A stretch of DNA of 64,000 nucleotides from the IMG/VR virus record IMGVR_UViG_3300020438_000012, positions 1 through 64,000 of that record; one strand, 5' to 3'. Made by a program: the position numbers and the translations under genes. The notes under the pieces were generated by a model. That model was not told the DNA's origin and did no database searches. It saw only the letters and a program-made list of their open reading frames with translations. This stretch comes from a virus. Shown here in pieces: positions 19,651-28,739 of this stretch. Position 1 is the stretch's first letter; each line of letters opens with the position of its first letter.

Positions 19651-20898
19651 ATGGCAACTACAAAAGAGCTAGCACCTTCTGACGTTACAACCAGAAGGTC
19701 AAACCTTCGCCAGCTTGTTGACGTAATTCAAGAAGATGTTTCAGGGTCCTCGACTAGAAAAACTTATCAACAGTTTATTACCGGCGGTTTAGGCCCTGGT
19801 GTAACATCTTCATTGTTTCAGACCGTTTTTGATCAAGACTTCTCTCTTCAGACAGCAAATGCAATCTTTGACATGACGATCGGGCTTCGTTCTGGATCAA
19901 CATTGATTGCGAATGCTTCTACTGGAGAGGATTCCGCCGGCAAAATTCTGTTTCCTTCAAACTCGGTAATGATGAGAGAGAAGATTGACAACTACTCTCA
20001 GTTTGCCCAGCTTCTTCTCGGCGATGCAACTAGCCAGTTCTTTGCACCGTTTGCTAGTACGACTGCTGCAGACGGAATTGACGAAGCTCTTTTCATCAAT
20101 TTCAGAAGACTGTTTGCAAGAGACAAAATCGCTCGTGAAACTTTTGCAATGCGTTTCTTCATGACTGGTGTCCTAGATGGATCTGCAAACGACGCCGCTG
20201 TTAACAAAGCTATAGTCCAGGGTCTAACTTCATCAAACCTAAATCGAACCACGACATCTGGGTCTGCAATCTTTACAGATGTAGGGTCTGCTGCAAACCA
20301 AATTCAGTCGTACGCCGGCGAAGTTGGAAACATTGTTGATAGCGCAGATACAACAAGAAAAGTTGGTCTAATGTTCTACGATCTTGGTATCGGCGTGTTT
20401 AACCTAGATCGAATCGTGATGAGCGATCAACACATGTCTGGTGTAATTGATTCGGTAACGGCTGCTAATGACGCTAGTGAAGGCGTTGGCAAAATGGTTC
20501 TCGGAAGCGCAACAGGTAATCCAGCTGCAAAATTTAGTCCAGATTTCCTTGTTTCCGGATCGATCGACAGTATTGTAAACCACATCGCGTCAACAAGGTT
20601 CTCTAGTAGCACAACCACAGCTATGACATTCCAGAACAACACGGAAATTAACTCAACACTAATTACATGTCGAGCTGGAGTCAACGACTTTAACTACTCT
20701 TCAAATTCAACGTTTACGGATGCGAACGGCCAGATTGTTGTTCTAACTCCGAACACTGAGGAGAAGTCATTCTCTTTCATTACGACTGTCGGACTTTACG
20801 ATGCAAACAACCGACTGCTTGCTGTTGCAAAGTTAAGTCGACCGGTCGAAAAGAACGACACGAGGGAGCTAGCATTCAGGGTTCGCCTCGACTTCTAG
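19651..20898 (+). CDS. Putative virion protein, 415 aa
   Basis: 415 residues. The N-terminal half has long regular helices (VTTRRSNLRQLVDVIQEDV, FINFRRLFARDKIARETF). The last 40 residues (ITTVGLYDANNRLLAVAKLS to the FRVRLDF terminus) match the end of the next protein (ITQVLLHDKDLNVVGRATVS to FKLKKDY), so the two share a C-terminal beta module. Shared ends on neighbouring structural proteins suggest a common docking site. GAGGAATT precedes the ATG. Codon choice is more C-rich than in the fibre genes, hinting at strong expression. Function unknown. Confidence 0.6.
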   Translation: MATTKELAPSDVTTRRSNLRQLVDVIQEDVSGSSTRKTYQQFITGGLGPGVTSSLFQTVFDQDFSLQTANAIFDMTIGLRSGSTLIANASTGEDSAGKILFPSNSVMMREKIDNYSQFAQLLLGDATSQFFAPFASTTAADGIDEALFINFRRLFARDKIARETFAMRFFMTGVLDGSANDAAVNKAIVQGLTSSNLNRTTTSGSAIFTDVGSAANQIQSYAGEVGNIVDSADTTRKVGLMFYDLGIGVFNLDRIVMSDQHMSGVIDSVTAANDASEGVGKMVLGSATGNPAAKFSPDFLVSGSIDSIVNHIASTRFSSSTTTAMTFQNNTEINSTLITCRAGVNDFNYSSNSTFTDANGQIVVLTPNTEEKSFSFITTVGLYDANNRLLAVAKLSRPVEKNDTRELAFRVRLDF

Positions 20899-20907
20899 GG
20901 GTGACTT

Positions 20908-23508
20908 TTGGCAATCATAAAATTCGATCGCCAGTTTGATTTTTCAAACCGGTTTGTCCTTCACCCGAGCCGATCTTTTTCGACCGGGGCAGGAGGATCG
21001 ACGGGCTCTGTTCGCCTCACGCAATTCAAACAAGGTATCCGAAAAGACATTGAATTGCGTAACACTGAGGTTGGCGGTACTTCCGCAGTCGTTGAAGACG
21101 ATCCTGTGCACTTCTATAACGAAGCAATTAACGGTGGTAACTCGAGCGACATAACGTTACAGTTTCTCAGCAAAATATCTGATATTCCTACGTATCCAAC
21201 TGACCTAAAGTCTTTTGAAGTTGAAAGATTTACTCCGCATCTAGCAACAGTAACTCTTGATGATTCATCTGGCGCGCCGATCCAATTATCAATAGCCTCG
21301 ACTGGATCATATAGGAAAAACATTGTTAGAAAGTCAATGTACGAGCGAAACGCCGGAACATTTCGAAAGTGCGACTGGGCATACTCTAATGCACACAGCG
21401 TCAACTTTTTCACAGATCCAGATACATCTGTTTCAACAAATCCTCAGCAGCACGCCGTAATATATCCAGACCCGACAGGTTCAGACGGCTCTGCTTTTTA
21501 TAGACCGGACGCTGGATTTACTTTCGAGTTCTACATAAACCCTAGATATACGACAAAAAATAGCAGCACAGCTTTTGATGCCGGAACAATTCTTCACTAT
21601 TCCAGTGCTTATGCACTTAGTCTTGTTTCGGGGTCAAGTACCGATACACAGGGTCGACCAGATGGTTTTAGGCTTCTTCTGCAACTGAGCTCGAGTGCCG
21701 AGTTACCTCCTAACGAAGTTCCTTTAGCCGCTCCTCCTGCCGGTAGTCCGATGATCTATTCCAGTAGTGATAATTCGCTGACTAAAGGCAAGTGGCATCA
21801 CGTTGCTGTAAGGTGGGGTGGATTAGACGTTCTGGGTTCAACCGGAAGTTTTGTTATCGATGGCTTAGTTGATTCAACGTTTGTCATTCCAAGTGCATCA
21901 ATTACCGCCCCTCCAGGCCAAACTAGCTACGCGGGCTTTAACGCAGGAACCGACGATGCAAATGCACTCTTCATCGGAAATTTTGTTCGAGATGCCAACT
22001 CTTCGGCTTCTGGTATCAAGAATTTCTTTAACAGCAACGCAGCTTCTGACGAGGGCCTCATAACTTGGCCAAATGCGGGAATCGGAACAACAGATCCCGC
22101 GAATACATTGAAAAACAAGTTAAATGCTGAAATTCATGAAGTGAGAATTTTTAAGGAACACAGGGATATTGAGCAAATCAAGAAACATATGAACGCTGGA
22201 TTTGGGCAGGCTCAGCTTGAAACAGAAAAGTCGGGATCTCTTGCCTTCTACCTTCCTCCTATGTTTGTAGTAGAAAGCCGTAGTAAGAAATCTTTCGTAA
22301 GGCCTTTCAATCTTCAGACTAGTGCAAGGCCTTTATTTACCCCGTTTAACGTTACCGCATCATTTTCTAGTGAAATGTTCTCACTTAATGCTCCAAACTT
22401 TTTTAGAGATTTTTCAAACAATCGATATCCAAGATTCTTTAATCTTACCGGCTCTACTTCTTTTACCGCCACCGACAGTCAGCCATCAAATCAACAAATT
22501 CTTCAAGATCCTCAAATAACGGCAAGAAACTTTCTAATCATGCCAAATGATAATGGATCCTTCAGTCCGGACTATACGCTTCTTCTAACCGGAACGTTTA
22601 GCCAACTTCCTACGACCTCGAGTCTACTAAGAAGGTTTGTCAATGATCGAGAGGTTACAGATCTTTCAATTATATCTTTAAACAGAATGCTTGGAGGCAA
22701 AGCGCCAGTAAAATCTGGCAGACTGCCAAATGACAATCTTCGTGAGCCCGAATATGTTGAGGAGCACCAGTCTTTTTACAATGATCAAAAATTTGATTCA
22801 AGCTCCGAAACGGCTGCATCTAGAATAGAGACTGAGCGAATTGTTGCGCCACCATTTAATTTAAATGTCAGACTTAGGCCAAATGCATCGAGGAGAAACT
22901 CCCCGAGTTCACCTTCAGCTGGCGGGTTTGATCAGAAAACATTCTATGTTTTTGAAACAACGGGAGATGAATCTTCGAACCAAGCGGTCTTCTTCAATAT
23001 TCCAAACATTTTCTATGGCAAGAGGATAAAGCCGGGAACGCTGACGCTTAAAGACTCCGGTATGACAGGGAGTTACGGCAAGGTTTCGATGACACTTAAG
23101 GACGACGGTTTTGGAAGTCTCTATCGATCAGATTCTCAAAATCCAAACAAACTGCATTCTGTTGGTAATGTTTTCTATGAAGACGGCATTGTTGCCGTTA
23201 AGTCTCCTCACCTGTTTTCTTTCGGGTCAGGGAGCTTTGAGATTGGATTTGAAGGAACTCAAGAAATATTCAATCGCGAAATGTATATTGAAGCTCCTGA
23301 AGGTCTGGTTAATTCATCATCAAATGCAACGTTTGAAAAGCTTGCGCCAACAGATGATGCAAATGAAACCGCTAATGAGTTTGTATACATCACACAAGTT
23401 TTACTACACGACAAAGATTTGAATGTGGTTGGAAGAGCAACTGTTTCTCAGCCGATTAAAAAGAGGCCAACCGATTCTATCACATTTAAACTGAAGAAGG
23501 ACTATTGA
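20908..23508 (+). CDS. Virion protein with central LamG-like domain
   Basis: 866 residues, starting at TTG 20908 behind AGGGGTG. A LamG/concanavalin-like jelly roll spans about 200-420: FTFEFYINPRYTT, then GKWHHVAVRWGG (the classic W-H-H-V-A strand), FVIDG and finally IHEVRIFKEHRD. The C-terminal 40 residues match those of the 415-residue protein upstream. The same domain type occurs in the partial gene at the left edge. LamG-like domains often bind sugars, so receptor or surface contact is plausible. The stop overlaps the TTG start of the resolvase gene. Confidence 0.65.
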   Translation: MAIIKFDRQFDFSNRFVLHPSRSFSTGAGGSTGSVRLTQFKQGIRKDIELRNTEVGGTSAVVEDDPVHFYNEAINGGNSSDITLQFLSKISDIPTYPTDLKSFEVERFTPHLATVTLDDSSGAPIQLSIASTGSYRKNIVRKSMYERNAGTFRKCDWAYSNAHSVNFFTDPDTSVSTNPQQHAVIYPDPTGSDGSAFYRPDAGFTFEFYINPRYTTKNSSTAFDAGTILHYSSAYALSLVSGSSTDTQGRPDGFRLLLQLSSSAELPPNEVPLAAPPAGSPMIYSSSDNSLTKGKWHHVAVRWGGLDVLGSTGSFVIDGLVDSTFVIPSASITAPPGQTSYAGFNAGTDDANALFIGNFVRDANSSASGIKNFFNSNAASDEGLITWPNAGIGTTDPANTLKNKLNAEIHEVRIFKEHRDIEQIKKHMNAGFGQAQLETEKSGSLAFYLPPMFVVESRSKKSFVRPFNLQTSARPLFTPFNVTASFSSEMFSLNAPNFFRDFSNNRYPRFFNLTGSTSFTATDSQPSNQQILQDPQITARNFLIMPNDNGSFSPDYTLLLTGTFSQLPTTSSLLRRFVNDREVTDLSIISLNRMLGGKAPVKSGRLPNDNLREPEYVEEHQSFYNDQKFDSSSETAASRIETERIVAPPFNLNVRLRPNASRRNSPSSPSAGGFDQKTFYVFETTGDESSNQAVFFNIPNIFYGKRIKPGTLTLKDSGMTGSYGKVSMTLKDDGFGSLYRSDSQNPNKLHSVGNVFYEDGIVAVKSPHLFSFGSGSFEIGFEGTQEIFNREMYIEAPEGLVNSSSNATFEKLAPTDDANETANEFVYITQVLLHDKDLNVVGRATVSQPIKKRPTDSITFKLKKDY

Positions 23509-24065
23509 TTTTAGCGTTAGATATTTCAACCTCCATTACAGGTTATTCAGTTGTAAGCAAAGACGGGAAAATCCAAGCATCTGGTTATGTGGATCTTAGA
23601 AAAAAGAAAAGCTTTGTTGAAAAAGTTTCGCACGCAAAGAATGAGATCATCATGAACTGCGTTGGGTATGATATCGAGGTCGTTGCCGTTGAAAAAAACC
23701 TGCAAGCTTTTAGAAGAGGGTTTTCATCTGCTGCAACAATTGATGCGCTGGCAAGAATGAACGGAGCTCTTTCATATGCTTGTGCCTCGTTTTATGACAC
23801 CCCTCTCAAAAACATTGATGTCAATGAAGCCAGAAAAAAAATGAGCATCAAGATCTATAAAGAAAAGCTGTGCGGAATAAACAAGAAGGAGCAAGTTAAG
23901 AGAGCTCTTGACAGCATCCTGGAAGCTTCCGGACAAAAGATTGTGTGGTCCAAGAAGGTTTTAAAGGGCGGCCCCAGAAAAGGTCAAGAGGTTCTAGCGG
24001 ACGGAGTATATGATGAGGTTGACGCAATTGTTATTGGGCTAGCATATCTGAAAATTGCCGACTAA
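23505..24065 (+). CDS. RuvC-like Holliday-junction resolvase
   Basis: 186 residues, starting at TTG 23505 (TTGA overlap with the previous stop). The RNase H-like fold is marked by LALDISTSITGYSV (Asp6, strand 1), VVAVEKN (Glu near 64) and a C-terminal DEVDAIVIGLAYL with the last acidic residues (about 171-174), the carboxylate set of RuvC-type nucleases. Such enzymes cut branched DNA; in a phage this resolves recombination intermediates before packaging. T4 uses the unrelated endonuclease VII for that job. Position beside primase, Mre11-Rad50 and terminase fits. Exact junction specificity is not determinable. Confidence 0.8.
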   Translation: MILALDISTSITGYSVVSKDGKIQASGYVDLRKKKSFVEKVSHAKNEIIMNCVGYDIEVVAVEKNLQAFRRGFSSAATIDALARMNGALSYACASFYDTPLKNIDVNEARKKMSIKIYKEKLCGINKKEQVKRALDSILEASGQKIVWSKKVLKGGPRKGQEVLADGVYDEVDAIVIGLAYLKIAD

Positions 24066-24082
24066 CTGCGTTATATTCGTAC

Positions 24083-25048
24083 ATGGCAAGCTTAAGTGAA
24101 AGACTACAGCTGTTGCAGAGAGCGTTTGGCAGATGCGTCTTGGGAAAAGACGGCGTCAATGCTGCGCTTCGATGCGTAAATCCTGAATGCAGCTCTAGGC
24201 TTAGTGCATCAAAGCTTAAGCTTATTATAAGGCTTGATACGGAGCAATATCACTGTTGGGTTTGCGGAATGAAGGGAGGAAAAGTTTATCCCCTTTTTGC
24301 AAAGTACGCACCTTCCTACGCCCAAGACGCAAAAGGGCTTTTTAGAGGACCTTCATCTACTGTTGAAGAAAAGAAAAAAGATATAGTCAAGCTGCCAAAA
24401 GGATTTCAGCTTCTAGCTATGTCAAAGGCAGATCGAGACCCGGATATTCGAGCGGTATTCAAGTATCTTCACAGCAGAGGGATTGACGATTGTGATCTGT
24501 GGAGAATGAGGCTTGGGGCAGTAAAAACAGGAAAACTTCGGCGTCGCGTCATCTTTCCATCGCTAAATTCAGAAGGCGAATTAAATTATTGGGTTTCACG
24601 GGCTGTTGACAAGGAAGTAAAGTTTAAGTACTTTAATTCAAAAGCTCAGAAAAAAGACATTGTCTTTAACGAGTGCGATATAAATTTTAGCGAACAGGTT
24701 ACAATTGTTGAGGGCCCGTTTGATCTTATCAGGTGTGATCGTAACGCAACATGTTTGCTAGGCTCGAGTCTATCAAAAGGTCATGAGTTATTTAAACGAC
24801 TAATGCTTCACAGGACGTCTGTCTTACTTGCTCTTGACTCTGACATGGTTGACAAAACTCACAAGATAGCATCTTTGTTATATTCGGCCGGCTGCGACGT
24901 GTCTATCATGCCACTGGGTAGGTTTGGGGATGTCGGAGAAATGTCAAAGCAAGAATTTATGCAACAAAAAACAAAGGCTTCCCTGTGGAATCCTATGAGC
25001 TCTCTGAGCAACAAAATTTCATCTATTAAGAGTGGGTCTATTTTATGA
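24083..25048 (+). CDS. DnaG-type primase (zinc ribbon plus TOPRIM)
   Basis: 321 residues. A zinc ribbon is formed by CVNPEC (about 31-36) and HCWVCGMKGG (about 57-66). A TOPRIM core follows, with VTIVEGPFDLIRC (about 205-217; the Glu is catalytic) and LLALDSDMVDKT (about 248-259; the DxD). This is the layout of phage DnaG-like primases, which make RNA primers for lagging-strand synthesis; there is no helicase domain, so it must work with a separate helicase. The 17-base upstream gap (GTTATATTCGTAC) has no clear copy of the late motif. It overlaps the Mre11-Rad50 gene by ATGA. Confidence 0.8.
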   Translation: MASLSERLQLLQRAFGRCVLGKDGVNAALRCVNPECSSRLSASKLKLIIRLDTEQYHCWVCGMKGGKVYPLFAKYAPSYAQDAKGLFRGPSSTVEEKKKDIVKLPKGFQLLAMSKADRDPDIRAVFKYLHSRGIDDCDLWRMRLGAVKTGKLRRRVIFPSLNSEGELNYWVSRAVDKEVKFKYFNSKAQKKDIVFNECDINFSEQVTIVEGPFDLIRCDRNATCLLGSSLSKGHELFKRLMLHRTSVLLALDSDMVDKTHKIASLLYSAGCDVSIMPLGRFGDVGEMSKQEFMQQKTKASLWNPMSSLSNKISSIKSGSIL

Positions 25049-28000
25049 GTTTTCGCTGTGCACACATTGCAGATATTCACTTTAGAGGCCTTTCAAGGCA
25101 CGATCAATATCGTGCGGTCTTTCAAAAGTTTTTTGATCAAATGCAACAAGAAAAGCCTGATGTAATTTTTGTCGGTGGAGACATTGTTCATAGTAAGACG
25201 CAAGGCATTTCACCAGAACTTATCGATGTTTTGAACTGGTGGTTTCGAGGTCTTTCAGAAAGTGCAAAAGAAGTTCATGTTATTTTAGGAAACCATGACG
25301 GGCTTATTCTAAACAATGAACGACAAGACGCAATTTCTCCAATTGTGTCAGCTCTAGAGCTTGACAACGTTTATCTGCACAAAAAGTCTGGAACCTATAA
25401 GACTTGCGTTCCAGGTTACAACTTCTGCGTTTTTTCCTGTTTCGATGAAGATGGTTGGAAAAATGTGAAGCCGATTCCCGGCGAGGTTAATATTGCTTGC
25501 TACCATGGCTGTGTCGTAGGATCATTAACCGACATCGACTGGGAACTTGATGGTGAAGTTGAGGCTAGCTTTTTTGATGCTTTTGATTTTGCGTTTCTTG
25601 GCGACATTCACAGATGGCAATTCCTGGGTAACGACGATCGCATTGCCTACTGCGGCTCTACAATTCAGCAAAACTTTGGTGAGAGTATTGAGAAAGGGTA
25701 TCTGTTTTGGCACATCGTCGACCGAAATCGGTTTGACGTCAATTTCAGGGCTTTAGAAAACCCAACGCCTTTTGTCACAATCGACTGGGCAGGAACTGCT
25801 CAAGAAACCTTGGATAACATCGATATTCCATACGGATCTAGAATCAGAGTGCAAAGCAAGCGACCGATCGAACAAACTAGCTGGTCACACTTAAAAAGTT
25901 ATCTCAAAGAAAGTTACGGCGCAAAGGAATTAGTGTATGATCTCCGCCGCGAGGAAAGAAAAAAGATAAAAGAAGTAACCGTAAAATCGGGAAGTGAAGA
26001 CTATAGAGACTTTTCTGTTCTTAACAAGTATTACCATAAGTGGTTCAAGTCTTTAGAGCTTACCGATGAAGAGATCGAATCTGCCACCCAGTATCTTAAG
26101 AAGGTATTCGATGCTTTGCCTCCACCTGATGGGCTTAGGAATGTTAGGTGGACAGTTGATTCACTAGAGTTTGACAACGCGTATGCTTACGGAAAAGGAA
26201 ACAGGATTGACTTTGAATCCCTGAGAGGTCTTGTTGGGATTTTTGGAAAGAATAGGGCAGGAAAGTCTTCGATCCCCGGAACCCTTATGTACACTTTATT
26301 TAACGGATCCGATCGCGGCTCTTTAAAGAATATTCACATTGTCAATGTTCGAAAAAGCTATTGTAAGGCATCTGCAGATATTTCAGTAAACGGGTATCGG
26401 TATCGCATTGAAAGACAAACCACTAAGCGTTCAAACAGGAAGGGCATTGTCAGTGCTGCAACACACCTAAACATGTTTGAAATCGATGCTGCTGGAAATA
26501 TCATTAAGGACATGACGGATGAACAAAGAAGGGAAACCGAGAAGCATGTTCGTAAGCTAATTGGAACAGGCGAAAATTTCCTGATGACTACATTTGCATC
26601 TCAGGGCGCAATGAACAACTTTATCAAGGAGAGAGCGACAAACCGAAAGTCGGTTCTAACATCCTTCCTTGACTTTGGAGTTTTTGAAGAAATAAGCAAG
26701 TCCGCAAGATCCGATATGGGTTCCCTAAAAGCAAGACTTTCAGACGTTCAGAGGAGAGATTTTGTATCGATTGAACAAGAAAAATCGCTAGATCTAACGA
26801 GAGCTCAGAAAAACTTAGATCTTTTGACAGAGGGCCTTGAAAAAAACAACGAAAAGCTTGACGAAATCCAAGACAAACTTGCACAGCTGCCGTCCGATTC
26901 AGTTGTTCAGTCTGACATCGATGCTCAGCAGAATAAAATCACGGCCGCTCAGAAAGAGATAGCTAGACTCGAATCTGAAAAGGAAGATTTTCTTCAACAA
27001 TGGAGAGATAAGAAAGAAAAGATCGACTACTTGAAAGAAGTGGTTAGTGGCACCGCCGTTGATCAACTGAGTCAAGACGTTGAAAAGGCAAAAAAGATTA
27101 CTTCAGAGCTTGAAAAACTGCGAAGAAATATGTCTCTGATTGAAAAAAAGGTCAAGTCATTAAGCGACCCAGAGTTCTTAAAAGGCTGCAAGTGTCTACG
27201 GGAAGCCGAAGGTGCACTTGAGAAAAAGCCTGGTGTTGAAAGCAGAATTGAGGTTCTACAGACAACCTACGGCATGTTGGACATTGATTCAGTTAACGAA
27301 AGGCTCGGTAAAATCAAGAAGATAAACCAGACTATCGATACCATCGAAAGAGAGTTGAAGTCGAGTGTTTCTATGTCTTCAATCTACGATGAGAAGATCA
27401 CCGTTGCAACAGAAAGATTTCAGATAAACGAAACCAAGCTTTCAAAAATGCAAATGCATTTAACCGATGCCCCTGTTGACGAGATGCTTTCTAATTTAAA
27501 GAAGCAGAAAAGAGAATTAGAGAAGTTGATTAGAGGCGACGACGGTAAAAGAATTTCTGCCGCAAAGACTATTGGGATGATTCAGACACAGATTAAGAAA
27601 CTCCAAGAAGAAAGAAAAAAGTTTCAAGAACTAAATGGAGAATGGAAGATTGCAGAAGTTGTTGCAGAAGCTTCTTCCAAGAAGGGTATTCCTCTACAGA
27701 TCCTTAACGGAAAGCTTCCACAGGTAAATGAGGAAATTGCTCAAATCCTACAAGGGACTACTGGATTTACAGTTGAGCTGGAAGCTGATTCTGAGTCAAA
27801 TGCAATGGACATCTATATCAACTACGGAGATAGTAGGAGAATCATCGAATGTGCTTCTGGAATGGAAAAAATGATGGCTTCACTTGCAATCAGAGTTGCA
27901 TTAATGAACTTGACTGCACTTCCTCGCTGTGATCTCCTAATCATCGACGAGGGGTTTGGGGCTTTGGATGAAACAAACGTTGAAGCTTGTTCTGCTTTAC

Positions 28001-28131
28001 TTCACGGTTTAACAAAGTACTTTAAAACGATTTTGATTATCTCACATGTCGACGCAGTCAAGGATTCTGTTGACAATGTGCTATCAATTTCTAAGAAAGG
28101 ACAAGACTCATATGTCAACACAGACCGATAG
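25045..28131 (+). CDS. Fused Mre11-Rad50 (SbcD-SbcC, gp47-gp46) nuclease-ATPase
   Basis: 1028 residues in one frame. The N-terminal 350 are an Mre11/SbcD phosphoesterase: ADIHFRG (9-15), GGDIVH (about 47-52), LGNHDG (about 81-86), YHGC (about 152) and LGDIHRW (about 188-194). The rest is Rad50/SbcC: Walker A GKNRAGKSS (about 401-409), coiled coil, a Cys pair GCKC at about 714-717, a second coiled coil, signature ASGMEKMM (about 935), Walker B LLIIDEGFG (about 965-973) and a SHVD switch (about 1000). In T4 these are separate genes 47 and 46, which process ends for recombination-dependent replication. The hook has C-x-C instead of C-x-x-C. The fusion fixes a 1:1 ratio of the two activities. Confidence 0.85.
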   Translation: MSFRCAHIADIHFRGLSRHDQYRAVFQKFFDQMQQEKPDVIFVGGDIVHSKTQGISPELIDVLNWWFRGLSESAKEVHVILGNHDGLILNNERQDAISPIVSALELDNVYLHKKSGTYKTCVPGYNFCVFSCFDEDGWKNVKPIPGEVNIACYHGCVVGSLTDIDWELDGEVEASFFDAFDFAFLGDIHRWQFLGNDDRIAYCGSTIQQNFGESIEKGYLFWHIVDRNRFDVNFRALENPTPFVTIDWAGTAQETLDNIDIPYGSRIRVQSKRPIEQTSWSHLKSYLKESYGAKELVYDLRREERKKIKEVTVKSGSEDYRDFSVLNKYYHKWFKSLELTDEEIESATQYLKKVFDALPPPDGLRNVRWTVDSLEFDNAYAYGKGNRIDFESLRGLVGIFGKNRAGKSSIPGTLMYTLFNGSDRGSLKNIHIVNVRKSYCKASADISVNGYRYRIERQTTKRSNRKGIVSAATHLNMFEIDAAGNIIKDMTDEQRRETEKHVRKLIGTGENFLMTTFASQGAMNNFIKERATNRKSVLTSFLDFGVFEEISKSARSDMGSLKARLSDVQRRDFVSIEQEKSLDLTRAQKNLDLLTEGLEKNNEKLDEIQDKLAQLPSDSVVQSDIDAQQNKITAAQKEIARLESEKEDFLQQWRDKKEKIDYLKEVVSGTAVDQLSQDVEKAKKITSELEKLRRNMSLIEKKVKSLSDPEFLKGCKCLREAEGALEKKPGVESRIEVLQTTYGMLDIDSVNERLGKIKKINQTIDTIERELKSSVSMSSIYDEKITVATERFQINETKLSKMQMHLTDAPVDEMLSNLKKQKRELEKLIRGDDGKRISAAKTIGMIQTQIKKLQEERKKFQELNGEWKIAEVVAEASSKKGIPLQILNGKLPQVNEEIAQILQGTTGFTVELEADSESNAMDIYINYGDSRRIIECASGMEKMMASLAIRVALMNLTALPRCDLLIIDEGFGALDETNVEACSALLHGLTKYFKTILIISHVDAVKDSVDNVLSISKKGQDSYVNTDR

Positions 28132-28354
28132 GGCAACTGTTCCTGATGCATGTCCATTATGCGATACTTTACTAAGAACATCTGAAGTTGATACTTATAC
28201 TGAGTTTGGGGTATGCACTAACTGTGATATGTCTTTTCGACAACCTAGAATGAAAGATTGGAATTGTGGCTGGAGACCTTCACAGGAGCAAGTTGACAAC
28301 ATGCTAAAGTCTCTTAGAAAACAACCGTTTTTCTATAATCGCAACATTATTTAG
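28112..28354 (+). CDS. Small zinc-ribbon protein
   Basis: 80 residues from ATG 28112, which follows an AAGAAAGGA site and overlaps the end of the fusion gene by 20 bases; an in-frame ATG at 28046 would lie deeper in that gene and is rejected. CPLC (residues 14-17) and CTNC (about 36-39) form a two-knuckle zinc ribbon, followed by a basic, Trp-containing tail. Small zinc ribbons of this type occur in phage transcription or DNA-binding factors, but I cannot name a function. It could act with the neighbouring DNA enzymes. Confidence 0.6.
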   Translation: MSTQTDRATVPDACPLCDTLLRTSEVDTYTEFGVCTNCDMSFRQPRMKDWNCGWRPSQEQVDNMLKSLRKQPFFYNRNII

Positions 28355-28370
28355 ATTGAGAGGTAAAAAA

Positions 28371-28739
28371 ATGCTTTGTGTTAAAGGACTGCGAGCGCTT
28401 TCGCAAGAACTTGATTACACTTTTGGCGGTTCAAATGGCGACTACAAAGTTTCTTATGACATTACTGAAGGAAGCTTCAAATTAAGATATAAGTCAATCT
28501 TTCAGTTTGCCGATAATCAAACGCTCAGACTACAAACTGATCGCTTAAACCAAACATCAGAAGACATGCTTAAAGAAGCTATGCGTCGAGGAAAGAGCGC
28601 TTACAATGATGCTTCTGAAGAAAGTTTGTCTACCAAGCTTGTTGGAGACAATGACGACGTTCAGTTGGTTGGAACAACCATTTACTCTCCTCGTAGGACC
28701 GCTTACTACACAAGGGTCATGACGTATAAGCTTGATTGA
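28371..28739 (+). CDS. Small protein upstream of terminase, unknown
   Basis: 122 residues from ATG 28371, chosen because GAGAGG (28358-28363) is well placed; a TTG at 28356 is in frame but lies upstream of that site. The middle is beta-rich (YKVSYDITEGSFKLRYKS), followed by a short helix (SEDMLKEAMRRGKSA). It overlaps the terminase start by ATGA. That is the usual place for a small terminase subunit, but it lacks the long helices and DNA-binding region I would expect, so I do not call it one. Confidence 0.55.
   Translation: MLCVKGLRALSQELDYTFGGSNGDYKVSYDITEGSFKLRYKSIFQFADNQTLRLQTDRLNQTSEDMLKEAMRRGKSAYNDASEESLSTKLVGDNDDVQLVGTTIYSPRRTAYYTRVMTYKLD

Noticed and set aside
24066-24082. GTTATATTCGTAC before the primase as a late promoter
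   Set aside because: It has too many mismatches to the ATACTTAT consensus to count.
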